This document shows, piece after piece, positions 38,840 through 49,900 of a stretch of DNA of 64,000 bases (positions are counted from its first letter, which is position 1; every line of letters starts with the position of its first letter). Origin of the DNA: Motacilla alba alba (lineage: Eukaryota; Chordata; Aves; Passeriformes; Motacillidae); assembly GCF_015832195.1 (NCBI RefSeq), contig NC_052018.1, positions 64,913,666-64,977,665 on the forward strand, given 5' to 3'. The notes below the pieces were generated by a model. That model was not told the DNA's origin. It made no database searches and worked only from the letters and a program-made list of their open reading frames with translations. Both the position numbers and the translations under genes were made by a program.

Positions 38840-40995
38840 TGGTCCCACTGAAGCTATCACAGACTGACTTGAATGTCTTCAAAATCAGGTCTTCTTTCCA
38901 GAGACTCTTCTCTAATGACAAGCCCTAGAAATAGGGGGGATATTTTGCAGTTGGTTTTGTTCATTCCTGTTTACGAAATGTGCTGAAGGCTGTTTGTATT
39001 TATGAACTCCTAAAAATGTTGATAGAACTATTTTTAATGTAATTTTTATTGAAAGGTCCTGTTACTGCAACTAGAGGTGCAATATCTCTACAGTGAAACT
39101 CGTTTCATGTAGGCAAGAAAGAAGAATGACGAACTTATCCTAGGGAAGAGGAATACTTTTAAGAAGTAACTTTATTCTTATTTGTCAAAGCGAGGCTGCA
39201 GGCAGTGAAGCCTTATTGCCTGGGGTAACACAGTACACCAGAGAATCAGGAGGTTTCAGTTTTAACCAATTTGGAGCCTGCTTGATACAAATTTGACAAA
39301 ATACTGAGCCTGGAGCAGGAGCAGGACACAGAACTGGCTTCTCTTTCAACTTGATTTTCAGCTGTCTGGAATCTTAACAGAAGTGGCTGTACCTTAAATG
39401 ATAATATGCAGATTTTGCTCTATTTGTGTGCAAGTGATTGCTTTTTTCCATTTTGAGTACCCAGCTATCTCAAGGTGGCTAAAAGCACTGCAACACTGAG
39501 GCATCTCACTTTTAACTTGAGCCACTCTCTGAACTCTCACTTTCAAACCTGCCATGCTTTCATGTTCTGATGCATTTTTCTGCCACTTAACACTTCAGCC
39601 AGAGGAGAAACATGGAGCGGCCTTCTGCAGAAACATATAAGAAGACAACAGCTGTGGGGTTGAGGAAACATTTTGAAGTCTCCTGTACTGGCACATACAT
39701 AGAAACAGTTTTAGTGGAATGACTGGCCTGTCAGTACACTTTTATTTTTTATAAGCATTGACCAAATATGGATTTTTTAATATCTATTTTAAATAAGATG
39801 AAGGATTTTTTTTTTAATATGCAGTTTTACTTGTGTACAAAAAAAATTGACTTTTCTTCAATTGTTGGGAAATCTCTACCTGGGAAAGCAAACAGAACTA
39901 TTTCTTCAGTACATCTGAAGAAAAAATAAAACAGTTTCATGTAATTTCAATGCTCTTTTCAAGCTTAAAATGAAACTCTCCTTTTGTGGGAGTCTGCCCT
40001 TACACAAGGGCAAACCAGTAGGTTTGGAGTATTGCAAGGAAATAAAAAATGTGCAGTTCTGGTAAGCATTGAGCATTGTCAGTGGAACATATTCACAGAG
40101 TCTGGTGACTGATCACAGCCCTCCTTCTGGAGGTTTTCCAATTATATTTCTAGGTGGCTTCCTGATACACTGTGATCTATTGCTATCCTTTGAAATAATG
40201 CAGGACATTTTTTCAGAATTATTTTTTTAACTAATGGTCCTATTTGTACCAATTTTAATAAATATATTTCAACATTTCAAATATTTTGTATTTGGGAGTT
40301 TTCCTCAGATGTGCATAGATGTACACCTTCCTGCACCAGTTTCAATGAAACTTCTTTCTTACCTTTTGCACCCTGATTTTATATGTGAAAAAAAAACCCC
40401 AAACATTTCTTACTATTTGTATTAATAAAACAAAACAGCAAAATAAATACAGCTTCCAAGCTTTCATATCTTACTGGGAAACAATTTTAGCCAGACAGAC
40501 TTCTTTACACAAATAGAAACTAAAGGGATAACTCTTCTCAGAAACCAAGTGTCCCTTTTGCTGTAGCACCTGTCTCTGATAACATGGAAGAGTGAGGAAC
40601 ACCGATCTCCTAAACTATAAGATATTTTGATATTCAGTGGTGTACTGGTGATATCAGTGTTACGCTTGTCTGAGGATGTCCCAGGTGAGGTGTTCATATT
40701 TGAAGTGGGAGAAAAGGGGGTGATGAGCTGGGACCACAGCCAGTGGCTTTGGTGCTACTGAAGAAGACAGAGTTGTTTACTCTGTAGGTACTGTCGTTAA
40801 GTCAGTGGAACTGTGCATTCCTCCACGAGTCAGCACGTGGGGATAAATCAATGAAGAATGAAATACTGTATTTCCTTTCACATGCATATTCCTAGCACTT
40901 GCCAATGTTTTTGATAAAAAATATGTATGTGGTTTTTTTGTGCTGGTTCCTTTTTTGCATCTACAAATGGAATAAAAGATTTAATAAGAAAAACT
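38840..40995 (+). other. STX11: STX11 3' UTR (length uncertain)
   Basis: AT-rich sequence after the stop, without repeats that I recognise. Candidate poly(A) signals AATAAA lie at 39925, 40041, 40424, 40442 and 40971. The last one has the best downstream GT-rich region (GTGCAGAGTGTC and TTTTTTGTGTTGTC at about 41000-41055) and would give a 3' UTR of about 2.15 kb. Alternative shorter ends are likely. Transcript data are needed to choose. Confidence 0.5.
40971..40976 (+). terminator. STX11: Favoured STX11 poly(A) signal
   Basis: AATAAA followed 25-80 bases later by GT-rich elements. The hexamers at 39925-39930 and 40041-40046 are alternatives with weaker downstream elements. Confidence 0.45.
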
Positions 40996-42299
40996 GAAAG
41001 TGCAGAGTGTCGTACATAGAGTGTGCAGCTCTGAGTAGTTTTTTGTGTTGTCAAAGTTTAGTTTAAAAGTTGCTGGACTAAATTATGCGTTGGTAAAAGG
41101 AGATTAAACAAGGCCTAGGAAAAAAGTTATCCTAATATTTGTTGCCATGGTAAATGAAATGTGTTGCATATTGAGGTAGATTTAGTATTGCTTTTTCCCT
41201 AAAAAACCCAAGAAAAATGAATTTCATACATTCTAAGATGATTCTCTAGTTAAAAAAAAAAAATCAAATTTATTCTGGCAGTTCTGAGAGACCTTGATGA
41301 TTTCACTAGTAGATATGCAAAACTAGTATTCAAATCATTAGTTTGATTTGAGGCACAGGGAAAGAGAGCGGAAAGAAAAGGTAATTGTAGACCTTCTCTC
41401 CTGACTTAGGGCTGTTGCTGTAGGGAAAAAAAATGAGAATTAGTCAAAAACCAACCTGATACCTTTTAAAACTATTTTTAAGATGCACTGTGAGTAAAGA
41501 GACATTTAAAAATTACTTTCAGTGACTGAAGCAATCATTCTGTCATTCTCTTCCTTGCTAACACATCCATTGCTTAATACTTTGGGGTTTTTTCTACCCT
41601 TCAGTTATGTAAGAACTCAAATTTAGCCAGCCCATGAACTTGCTTAATCACAGTTGAACAGACTTTTGAAAAAACAAACTGATCACTCTATAGCTGCGAG
41701 GACTCATGCCACACAGGATGAGTGGAAGAAGATGATAAAAGTTGCTTGATAGTATGTTAGCATACTAATACCAGAAGCTGCAGAGTGGACATCTGAGGAA
41801 AGCTGCCTTCTCCTTCTGAAAGTCAGCACAACTCCTATGCAGATGTGTGTAGCACATTCTATAGGTTGGTAAGGTTTTTTCCCCTCTTCCCTCATAAGGC
41901 AAACACTTGAACTGGGTTTGAGGGGTGAAGAAGTTAAAATCTGACAGGGGATGTTTTAGCTCTTAGGATTGCTGTTACTTTGGTTTTGTTTCCTACTGAA
42001 GCTGAAGCTTCACAACCCACACCACCGATCAGCCACCAACCAGTCCTTTCTGAGGAGGACAAAGAAGAACTGGACACCAGGGACACTTTGCTCCTTCTAA
42101 AATATGTAAGACAGGACAGCATAGATATAAGAGAGACAAAAAAATTAAAAATTACCCTATTACAAAATATAATGTTTAGTATGTGTTATGAGTATATCAA
42201 AATACATAGTTGGATAAAATATTAATATGTTATAAGTATATTAAATGTAGTTATAAGTATATGAAAGGTCCATGGGTAAATAAAATATAGTTACATTAA

Positions 42300-43060
42300 C
42301 TGAAGGTATAACATACAAGGAGAAACATGCCCAGACTAGTCACCAAAGCCAGAGGAGCTTACAAGGAAACATCTGCCAGGATTGGGAAACCAGGTTACCT
42401 CATACACACTACCTATAGTCTCACTGGATTTACACGTGAAGAAGGGGAGGCAATGCAGGAACTGGAAATCTTAACTAGATCAGAGTATAAGACATCAGTG
42501 GCCCATCTGGCTACTGATAGCCAGAAGATAGCATATTTTATGATAATCAACCTAACGCAAATAGTCTGTTGGGGGGGGGGGGGCGGGGGGGGGAATCCAC
42601 TAACGTGTAAAAAGACTACCAGTAAAAGCTGTGTAACATGTATGTATTCCCAGACGCGGTTTTGTGTGTTGCGATGCGGCTTTTATCCTGGGTAGGAGAA
42701 CACATCTAGCAGAAGACAAGAGGGGAGATTAATTATTCCCAAGACTCCAGAGACTGGACTGTTTACCCATCTGATAATATTATTCTGGAGAAACATCAAA
42801 AGCTCATCAGATTGTGAAAAGGACAAAGAAAACCTTAGCCCCGGGCAAGAAAAAGAGTATAAGAACTGGACTCAAGTGCAACACAAACCATGTCACCACC
42901 ACTCTGACGCACGCAGGGGGTCAGGGCTGTGTGAGGACACCCAGAGCCCAAGTCCTGGGCTTGGCTCTGTCCTTTTTGATTCATGGCTGGCATAAATTAT
43001 AATTCGAATGTGAAATAAATTTTCTCTTTTTATTATTTTTATCATAATTTGGCTCTCACA
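42300..43060 (+). mobile_element. Endogenous retroviral LTR-like sequence
   Basis: A probable LTR whose 5' limit is unclear. Features in order on plus: a G-run after TGTT (42567), a TATA-like AGTATAAGA (about 42856), AATAAA at 43014-43019, and a CTCACA end at 43059-43060. The distance from TATA to AATAAA (about 155 bases) suits an LTR. No primer-binding site, gag or pol is seen. A 122-codon frame at 42327-42695 crosses the G-run and has no match that I know. Confidence 0.45.
42571..42593 (+). repeat. G homopolymer run (interrupted by one C)
   Basis: Thirteen G, one C and nine G in a row. Such a tract can form a G-quadruplex and is prone to length errors in sequencing, so the exact length may be unreliable. 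Confidence 0.9.
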
Positions 43061-43577
43061 AATTATTGATTAGGCTTAATTGGCATTTTACCTATAACAG
43101 TATGTAATGGATACGCACATGGGTTTCCATTTCATCTTGAGGGACTTTTTTTTTTTTTTTGAATCGTGTTTAATTTTATAGAAACGGCAGTGGGACAATT
43201 GCTTCCTCAAAATGAAGGACCAGATTGTGAACACACTGGCACGCATGAGGAGGTGTCTCTGCCACATGTCTTGGGATAAACTTCTTGAAGTAAAGGGATA
43301 GCTCTAAAGATCCAGATTATTTTTTTCTGGAAGTTGATCTTAGTAGCTATGCTAACTGCTGCTTTTTTTAATCTAACCTGCATTAAAGATGTTTTGAATG
43401 CACAGCCCAAGTTGTATTTTTTATTATTTCTTGAAAACAAAACATGTTCTCTAGATTTTTGAACCATGGTAGCTATTTGAAATTGATTTGAAAAAGAAGA
43501 GCTACATGGGGTTGTGGTTCTATAGGAAGGTATCACAGATATAATGAAGGCAGGAAACAGTGTAATTTAATAGATAC

Positions 43578-44850
43578 TGTGTCGCTCTTGTGCAGTGAAG
43601 AATATAGAAACAGAGGCAATCTTGTACAAAATAAGAAGCCTTTATTCGAAAGAACCGTGCGGTTTTTATAGAGTGTTACGATAGATTTTATTTGATTGGC
43701 TAGCTAATAAAAACATCTTCTTCACACACTGTCCTTGAGAAGGAGAAAAATAAGAAGTAGAAAAACAGTACTTGTTAATTATTTATTTTTAACAAATTAT
43801 CATGTCCTTACAGCTCCCTCAAAATTCTTACAAGCCACTGTGAGAAATGCTTGCTGTTTCTCTCTCTCTGTCCTATGGCATCCACAATACTGTATGTGGT
43901 GATTCTGGTCAATAAATTTCAAATGCAATGGGATTTTCACATGGAGCCATGCTGTTTTTTTCTTTAATATGTAAGAGTGTTATAAATAAGAAGCTTGACT
44001 AGGCCAATATTCCAGCAGCAATCAATTGATTAATTAATATGGTAAAGTATGAGCAAAACAGCTCTTGGTACAGCGGGGGAAGTTTTCCTTCCAGCTGCAC
44101 ACCGATGGTTGAGGCTTACAGGTATTTATAGGGGTACACACATGCTTTCTCAGTAGTTTCTATTCCAAATTTTCACATCACAATTCTATACACTATTGTG
44201 AGTGTTTCTCAGGATGTACCCCAGAAAGGAGTATCCCCAGATGGTGGGGTCCGACTTCCGAAAGAAGAAAGAGGTCTCCCAGTTGGTGCGGTCCAGACTC
44301 CAGATGTGCGTCCACCTTTTAATTGCAAAGACTATAAATCTCATAGCAGTGATGTCCAGCTTCCCTTGGTCGAAGCTATCAATCCTTGAGTTGATGTTCA
44401 TCTTCCTTTCTCAAGCTGCTTTTTACTGTTTTGCTAAGGTGTTGAGATAAGCATGTTTCCTTTACATATATTCTAAAGCTATAGTTTCAAAGCTCCTTAC
44501 TACAAGCAATATTCTAAAATTACACTTCAAAAGGTTATTATTGCAAAGCTGTTCAATGCTTAGCTACGTGCAGAAAGTTCCTGTCAAATAGCAACATCCT
44601 TAAAGCTTTAATTCAGATGCTATAATGGTTAATTGCAAACAAAAGATAGGTTCAAATGCCTTCTTCCATGCTTTACTCCCTCGGTTATTTATTAGAATTT
44701 GTCTTTTAACTGTCCTATGATCAGTTTCCACACATATCACAATCACAAGTACAGACGTTGCCTGTATGTACCTGACACGAAACACAACTTTGTATTTCAC
44801 AAGAGGGCAACAGCAGATCCATCTTCCATGTTTTTAGCATATTATGTAGT
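43578..44850 (-). mobile_element. Minus-strand LTR-derived cluster (probably two LTRs)
   Basis: Read on the minus strand there are two promoter-like modules. The first has TATAAAAA (43673-43680) followed about 30 bases on by AATAAA (43641-43646), ending near a CA at 43578. The second has TATAAATA (44123-44130) followed by a GTACCAAGAGCTGTTTTGC-type segment. Both are laid out like U3-R-U5 of avian endogenous retroviruses. Outer boundaries and target-site duplications could not be fixed, and no viral coding frame is recognised. Only old noncoding copies are seen. Confidence 0.42.
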
Positions 44851-46372
44851 GTCTTCATTATGGTTGAGCCAAAGCAAGTAAGAGCCAGCAGAAGACAGCT
44901 TCACCATGCCTTACCCTGCACACATTGCTGGGGCATCAAGTCTGCACAAGAAAAAGCAACATTTGACTGTGTTTCTTAGAAAAGCTGTTGGATGTGAACA
45001 GAAAAGTATAAAACCTAACTGACAGTGTTTCTCTACTCAGTACTTTGCTGAAAGGCACAACCCTACTGAACAGAGAACTATGGCATGCCACTCATTTCAA
45101 GGCAATGATACGGCATGGTAAGTTCCATTGGAAGAGCTGTTCCTTTATTCATGAGCTCTCGGGCGTGAATAACATGAATGGTACGCAGGAAGGATTTTCC
45201 CTCACAAGCACGCCTAGTGTCCCAGGGGTCTCTGAGCACTAAGAGCTGAGGAGGTCAGGCACCACCTGCCCCTCTGCAAATTCGAGCCCGGGACCCCTTG
45301 CAGAGGGGCAGGGACAGCCAGGGTGTCCAACACCCGAGCAGGAAGCGTGCTCCTGTTCGGCTTGCGGGGAAGCAGACGGCCCCCGCCTGCCTCCTCGTGA
45401 GCTGGAGGCTGGCACAGGCCCGTGTCCTCAGCCTGTGCTGTGTGCCCTATGTTTCTCACACCTCAAAGGTGCCAAAGTTTGCTGCCATGCAGGATGTCCA
45501 ACTCCTCGGCTGGAAAACAGCAGCAAGAGTGGGAGCCAGTGCCACGGTAAAGCCAGCAAAGTGACACTTTCCCACTTCCCCTCCGATGCAGGGAAGAAGG
45601 GGGGGTCCCAGGGCGGGCAGTAACCGGGAATATTGCGATAGGTGCTTCCGTAGACACAGCATATAGTGACGACCAGCAAAGAATCTTTCCCCTGCGATAA
45701 TTTCCCTCCTAATTAAGCATAATTGATAGCTTTGGGCATTGTTGGTTTTGGTTTTCCTTCTACGAGCGAGAGAAGATACATTCCAGGAAACACTTAGACG
45801 GAAATAATTAAGTGTCGGTGCCTTATCGGCACAAGCTCTCCACTGCCTCTCACGCCCGACGAGCCCGCCGGCAGCACGGCCCTGCCCGCTCTGAGGGGGA
45901 TGAGCGCGCTGTGCCCAGGCCCGCACTGCCCGCAGCCCCCGCACCCCGCCGCCCCCGGCCCAGCGCCGCCCGCCCCGCCGTGCCCCAGGGGCGGGCCCGT
46001 GCCAGCGCCGCGCACCTCCCCCGCCTCCCCCTTCCGCTACGGGCCCGGCGCCCGGCGGCGGGAAGGCGGCGGCGGCGGCGGGCCCGCTCGGCACGGCTCG
46101 GTCCGGCTCGGTCTTGGTCCCGGTCCGTGGCAGCGCTCCCCGCCGGGCCTTGCCCGCCCGCCTCCCGCCGCCGGGAGAGGCCGCCCGCGCGCGCCGCCCC
46201 GTGCGCTCGGCGCCCGCCGCGCTGGGAATAAAGGCGGGCGGGCGGGCGGGAGGGAGCGGCGGCGGGGTGGGGGCGTGTGAGGGGGCACGCCCGAGGGTCG
46301 CGGGCGGCCCGGGGGGCGCTTGGGAGCGCGGCCATGAATGTAGGAGCGGCTGCGAGCCGTCCCGGTATCTGC

Positions 46373-46455
46373 ACCAGGATGGCCGAGTGGTTAAGGCGTT
46401 GGACTTAAGATCCAATGGACGCATGTCCGCGTGGGTTCGAACCCCACTCCTGGTA
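46373..46455 (+). tRNA. tRNA-Leu (anticodon TAA)
   Basis: A complete 83-base leucine tRNA without intron or encoded CCA. Acceptor stem ACCAGGA pairs with TCCTGGT and the discriminator is A (46455), as required for leucine. The anticodon stem TTGGA/TCCAA encloses the loop CTTAAGA with anticodon TAA at 46406-46408. The long variable arm ending in ATGTCC marks it as class II. Box A (TGGCCGAGTGG, 46380-46390) and box B (GGTTCGAACCC, 46434-46444) match the Pol III consensus. It is nearly identical to the human tRNA-Leu-TAA gene that lies between STX11 and UTRN on chromosome 6, so its position is conserved. Confidence 0.97.
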
Positions 46456-46462
46456 ATTGCCG

Positions 46463-46469
46463 TTTTTTT
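46463..46469 (+). terminator. Pol III terminator of tRNA-Leu(TAA)
   Basis: A run of seven T, starting seven bases after the mature tRNA end. Four or more T are sufficient for RNA polymerase III termination, so this is a strong terminator. Confidence 0.92.
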
Positions 46470-46764
46470 ATCGGGAGCCCCGTCCCGACGCGGGGCAGGG
46501 CGCGGCGTTCCGGGAAAGGCGTGGCCGCAGCGAGCCGGGGCCGCCGGGCCGCGGCCGAGGGGCGGGGAGCGGCGCCGGAGCGGGCGGATGGCGGCTCCCG
46601 GCGCTGCGGCCCGAGCGGGTGTCCCGGCGCACGGCGGCCGGCGGGGGCACTGCGAGCTGGGGGAAGCTCTGCGGGCCCGCGGGAGGCTCCTGCAGCCCCC
46701 GCTACTGCAGCTTCGAGGGCTGAAATTAAACTATGAAATTAAAGGCAGTTTTTGAAAAGAGTTT

Positions 46765-46982
46765 CTGTACATATATATATATATATGCATATATGCACAC
46801 ACCCATATAATATATGTATGTCAATGTCTGCATATATAGGTATGTGTAAAACATGTATATATACATTGTATACACATATATATTAGCACATAAATAAATA
46901 AACACATATACACGCATTTATATATATGTGTGTATATATGCACGTACACACCTGTATATACAGATATATGTATGTATACACA
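46765..46982 (+). repeat. TA/CA/TG-rich compound microsatellite
   Basis: About 215 bases of (TA)n, TATGTATG and CACACA blocks starting only 40 bases beyond the CpG island, so composition changes from extreme GC to extreme AT within a very short distance. Minus-strand Tyr/Ile-rich frames at 46726-47159 are artefacts. Confidence 0.88.
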
Positions 46983-49900
46983 CTTGGCCACAGCCTCGGT
47001 GCTGGAGCCTTGGGCAGCGGCGACAGGTGCCTCCAGGGTTGTCGCCCCCAGATCGTGACTTTGTTGTTTGTAGTTTAGGTTATTTTTTGTGCGGGTTTGT
47101 TTTCCTTTTTTTTTCCCAGTTCCAAGCCTTGCAGAGGCTGCATGTGAGCCCGCCAGCATGCTTTTTACCAGGTGAAAATCAGTGTAGGTCTACGTGCACT
47201 GGGGTATGGAATGTCAGCAGGTGTTCTTCCTGCTGAGGTGTCCCTGGCCAGCCCAGGACTGTGGTGGGGAGGTGATCCCAACTTCTGGAGGAATGGTCCC
47301 TCATTCTGGCTGTACCCTAAACTGTGCCAGGGCTTAAAGCAGAAGTTAAGCAGAAGGAGCATGCAGGACTTTCAGACTGACCTCGTGCTTTCGTTTCATT
47401 TGGCAGGACACACGAAACAGTTGCTGTACATGTTGAGGTGTTTAATTTGCTGGGACATGGTTCTGTTGTTTGGGTTTTGTGGGTTTTTTGAGAGAGTAAT
47501 ATCATAATGTTTAATATATCTGAAGGTGTGGGAAGTATAAATCCAATGCATTTTTAAATAGTAGTGTTTGTCAGAGCATGCTGGTCAAATTCTAGCTCAG
47601 GTAAATGTGGTTGCTCTGAGCCACCCTGTTCCAAATAATTTGATCTGAAAAATTATTTTAAAGTTTCAGTCCAGATATATCATGTGATGATACAGACTGA
47701 TTGAAGGATAAACACTCAAGAAAGGGATAGCAACTTATGGTGGGCCTTCAATGTAATATGAAAAAGAAGGTGAAATATGGCAGGATATTTTATTATATGT
47801 GCACATAAGATAATCTGGCATCACAAGTGAGCGTGGTGAAAACACAGAAATATGACAGTTCAAGAGTCACAGAGGGAAGCCTGGTGGGTGAGGAATTTCT
47901 AGGAAATGCAAGTATGTATGTTGTTTTTTTTGAGTGTTACCACAATAAAATTGTAAATGCAAAACTTACCACAGTTTCTAGAACTGTTCATTAAAAAGTG
48001 GTACTGCCAGGTTCAGATGTTTTTTGAAGTAAACACTCATTTCTATTCTTCATTAAGGTACAAATTAGTGAAAATGTGTGCATGTTTGAAGGCACATTTG
48101 ACCTGTAATGTTGTCATGGTAAAATGCTGCCCTTGGAAACCCGCATCTTTGCATGCAAATTGTGTAGTCGTGCTTATGGGCTTATTTACAAGCACTTTTG
48201 AACATATAATAAGTGCTTATGGAGATTTTGTGGATGCAGCGATGATTTTGCTGAAAACTTGGCTCCAGCTGTGTCAGTCACAAGGATGGACGAGTAGTGG
48301 CTATTCTGCACTGTGAGAAAGAAAAGAGAAAAGTGAAAATAATCACAATTTTTTCAAGAAGAGTAATTGCTGAACAGAAAAAAAAAGCGCCAGTTTTTAT
48401 GATAAAGCAATACAAAAAAACTGGATTTCTTGGTTAGAAATGTCCCTGTTTCAGGTACAGCCTTTCTCTTTCCTGAAAAGACTTGTTTTGCAGAGAACTT
48501 CCCTCAGTCCTTTGGTAAACCTGCGTTCCCTGCTTCTTAAAACAGCTTGTTAGAGCATGTGCTGATCTGGAATGGGAGATTTTTTTTAAACTGTTCTGGC
48601 TCTCAAGAAATACCCACAGAATCTACTTGCAACAAGTATATCCTAATCCCTTCCCACACTTCTCCATAAAGGAAAGTATAAGCTTCTGGGCTGGGGTTAT
48701 TGGTTTCTATTTTTGGTGAAGTGACAGGGTATTGTATTTCAACCCTGGAGCTGAGCATTATTTTAAGATTTTTATTTTATTGAGCAAGTTCCTTTCTTTG
48801 CTTCCTTGTTAAACCCTCATGAATTTTTGGTGGTTGCCCTTGAAATTTGACATTCTTACATTCACTTTTTATATTCTGGCCTTTAGTTTAAACTATATTG
48901 CTTTCTGTTGGACTCCATTCTATGGATGAGTTGTTTTTCTAAAGGTGTCATTATCTGTAGGAACCTTGCCTTGTTTATTGAAGAAAGTGGAAAAAGCATA
49001 ATGACTAGTGCTAGAAACTGGAGTAAAAAAGGAGATTCATATGCAGACAGTTGAATGCTACCCTGATGAATCAGGGGTGTTTTTCATGCCTCTGCATATT
49101 TCCTGTCTGATGAGAAGCCAGTCATTTAAAATAGATTTTTCAAAAGCAATCATTCATTTTCATGTTCCCTATTTTGAGGTCTCTGTCTTGAGAACCTCAA
49201 TCTGATTTGCAGGAATGCAGAGCTTTTGCAAAAACAGGTGAAATCAATGTATCACCTATATTTTAAGCAGTCTCTGAAAAAAAAAATTAAAATTATAGGA
49301 CTCTGAGTAGTCAAATTTATTGGAGATACTTGATATGAATCTTTCCATGCCTCAAATTCCCAATAAAGTGGAAGTAATAAAAATACACCATTTGCAAAAT
49401 GTGCTGCTGTGAAGTAAATTCATTCTTGTTTGCAAAGAATTCAGGTGGATACTTAGGTAATCTGGTCATGTTAGACAAGTCCATGAGTGGACTATCAGTG
49501 AATTAAAAAAAAAATAACATGAAAGAAACAAGCTACAGAGCTAGTTAGAGCTGTGAAGACTTTACAAAGTATTGAACAACTGCTTAGCCAGCAAGCACTT
49601 CATGTGTGCTGAACAAGGTGGGAGTCTTAGAGGAAAACAGGAAGCCATAGCATAACCCAAAATTCTGTCTCGCTTCAAAACAGAAGGGGCTCAAATCAAT
49701 AAGAAGGCAACCTATTGGTGACATAATTAGGTGGTATTTCAAAATAGTTTAATCTTTTAAAAAAACTTTCAGCAACTTTTTTTTTTTGTTTTTGCATTTT
49801 AGCGTGTGATGGAAGCATGTAATTTTTTACTTGAGTTAAAATATTCTTCTCTCAATGACCACAATATCATGTTGAAATAAAAGGTGTAAAAAGGGCTGTG

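Larger units (their letters stand above)
41000..45850. other. LTR-rich intergenic region between STX11 and tRNA-Leu
   Basis: Contains no gene I recognise. It holds at least two groups of LTR-like sequence (about 42.3-43.06 kb on plus and 43.58-44.85 kb on minus), a G-run at 42571-42593 and a T-run near 43147. From about 45.2 kb GC content rises towards the tRNA CpG island. Confidence 0.6.
45850..46725 (+). promoter_or_regulatory. CpG island around tRNA-Leu(TAA)
   Basis: About 870 bases of very GC- and CpG-rich sequence, with GC-box repeats (GGCGGGCGGGCGGGCGGG at about 46232-46250) and a TATA-like GGAATAAAGG just before them (46225-46234). The tRNA sits inside it. The island is larger than a tRNA needs, so a Pol II promoter may be present as well; no first coding exon can be shown. 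Frames of up to 322 codons across it on both strands, one running backwards through the tRNA, are composition artefacts. Confidence 0.75.

Noticed and set aside
45456..46424. 322-codon minus-strand frame across the tRNA CpG island
   Set aside because: It starts inside the reverse complement of the tRNA, is dominated by Ala/Pro/Arg/Gly from CpG-rich DNA, and has no motif; stop codons are merely rare in this composition.
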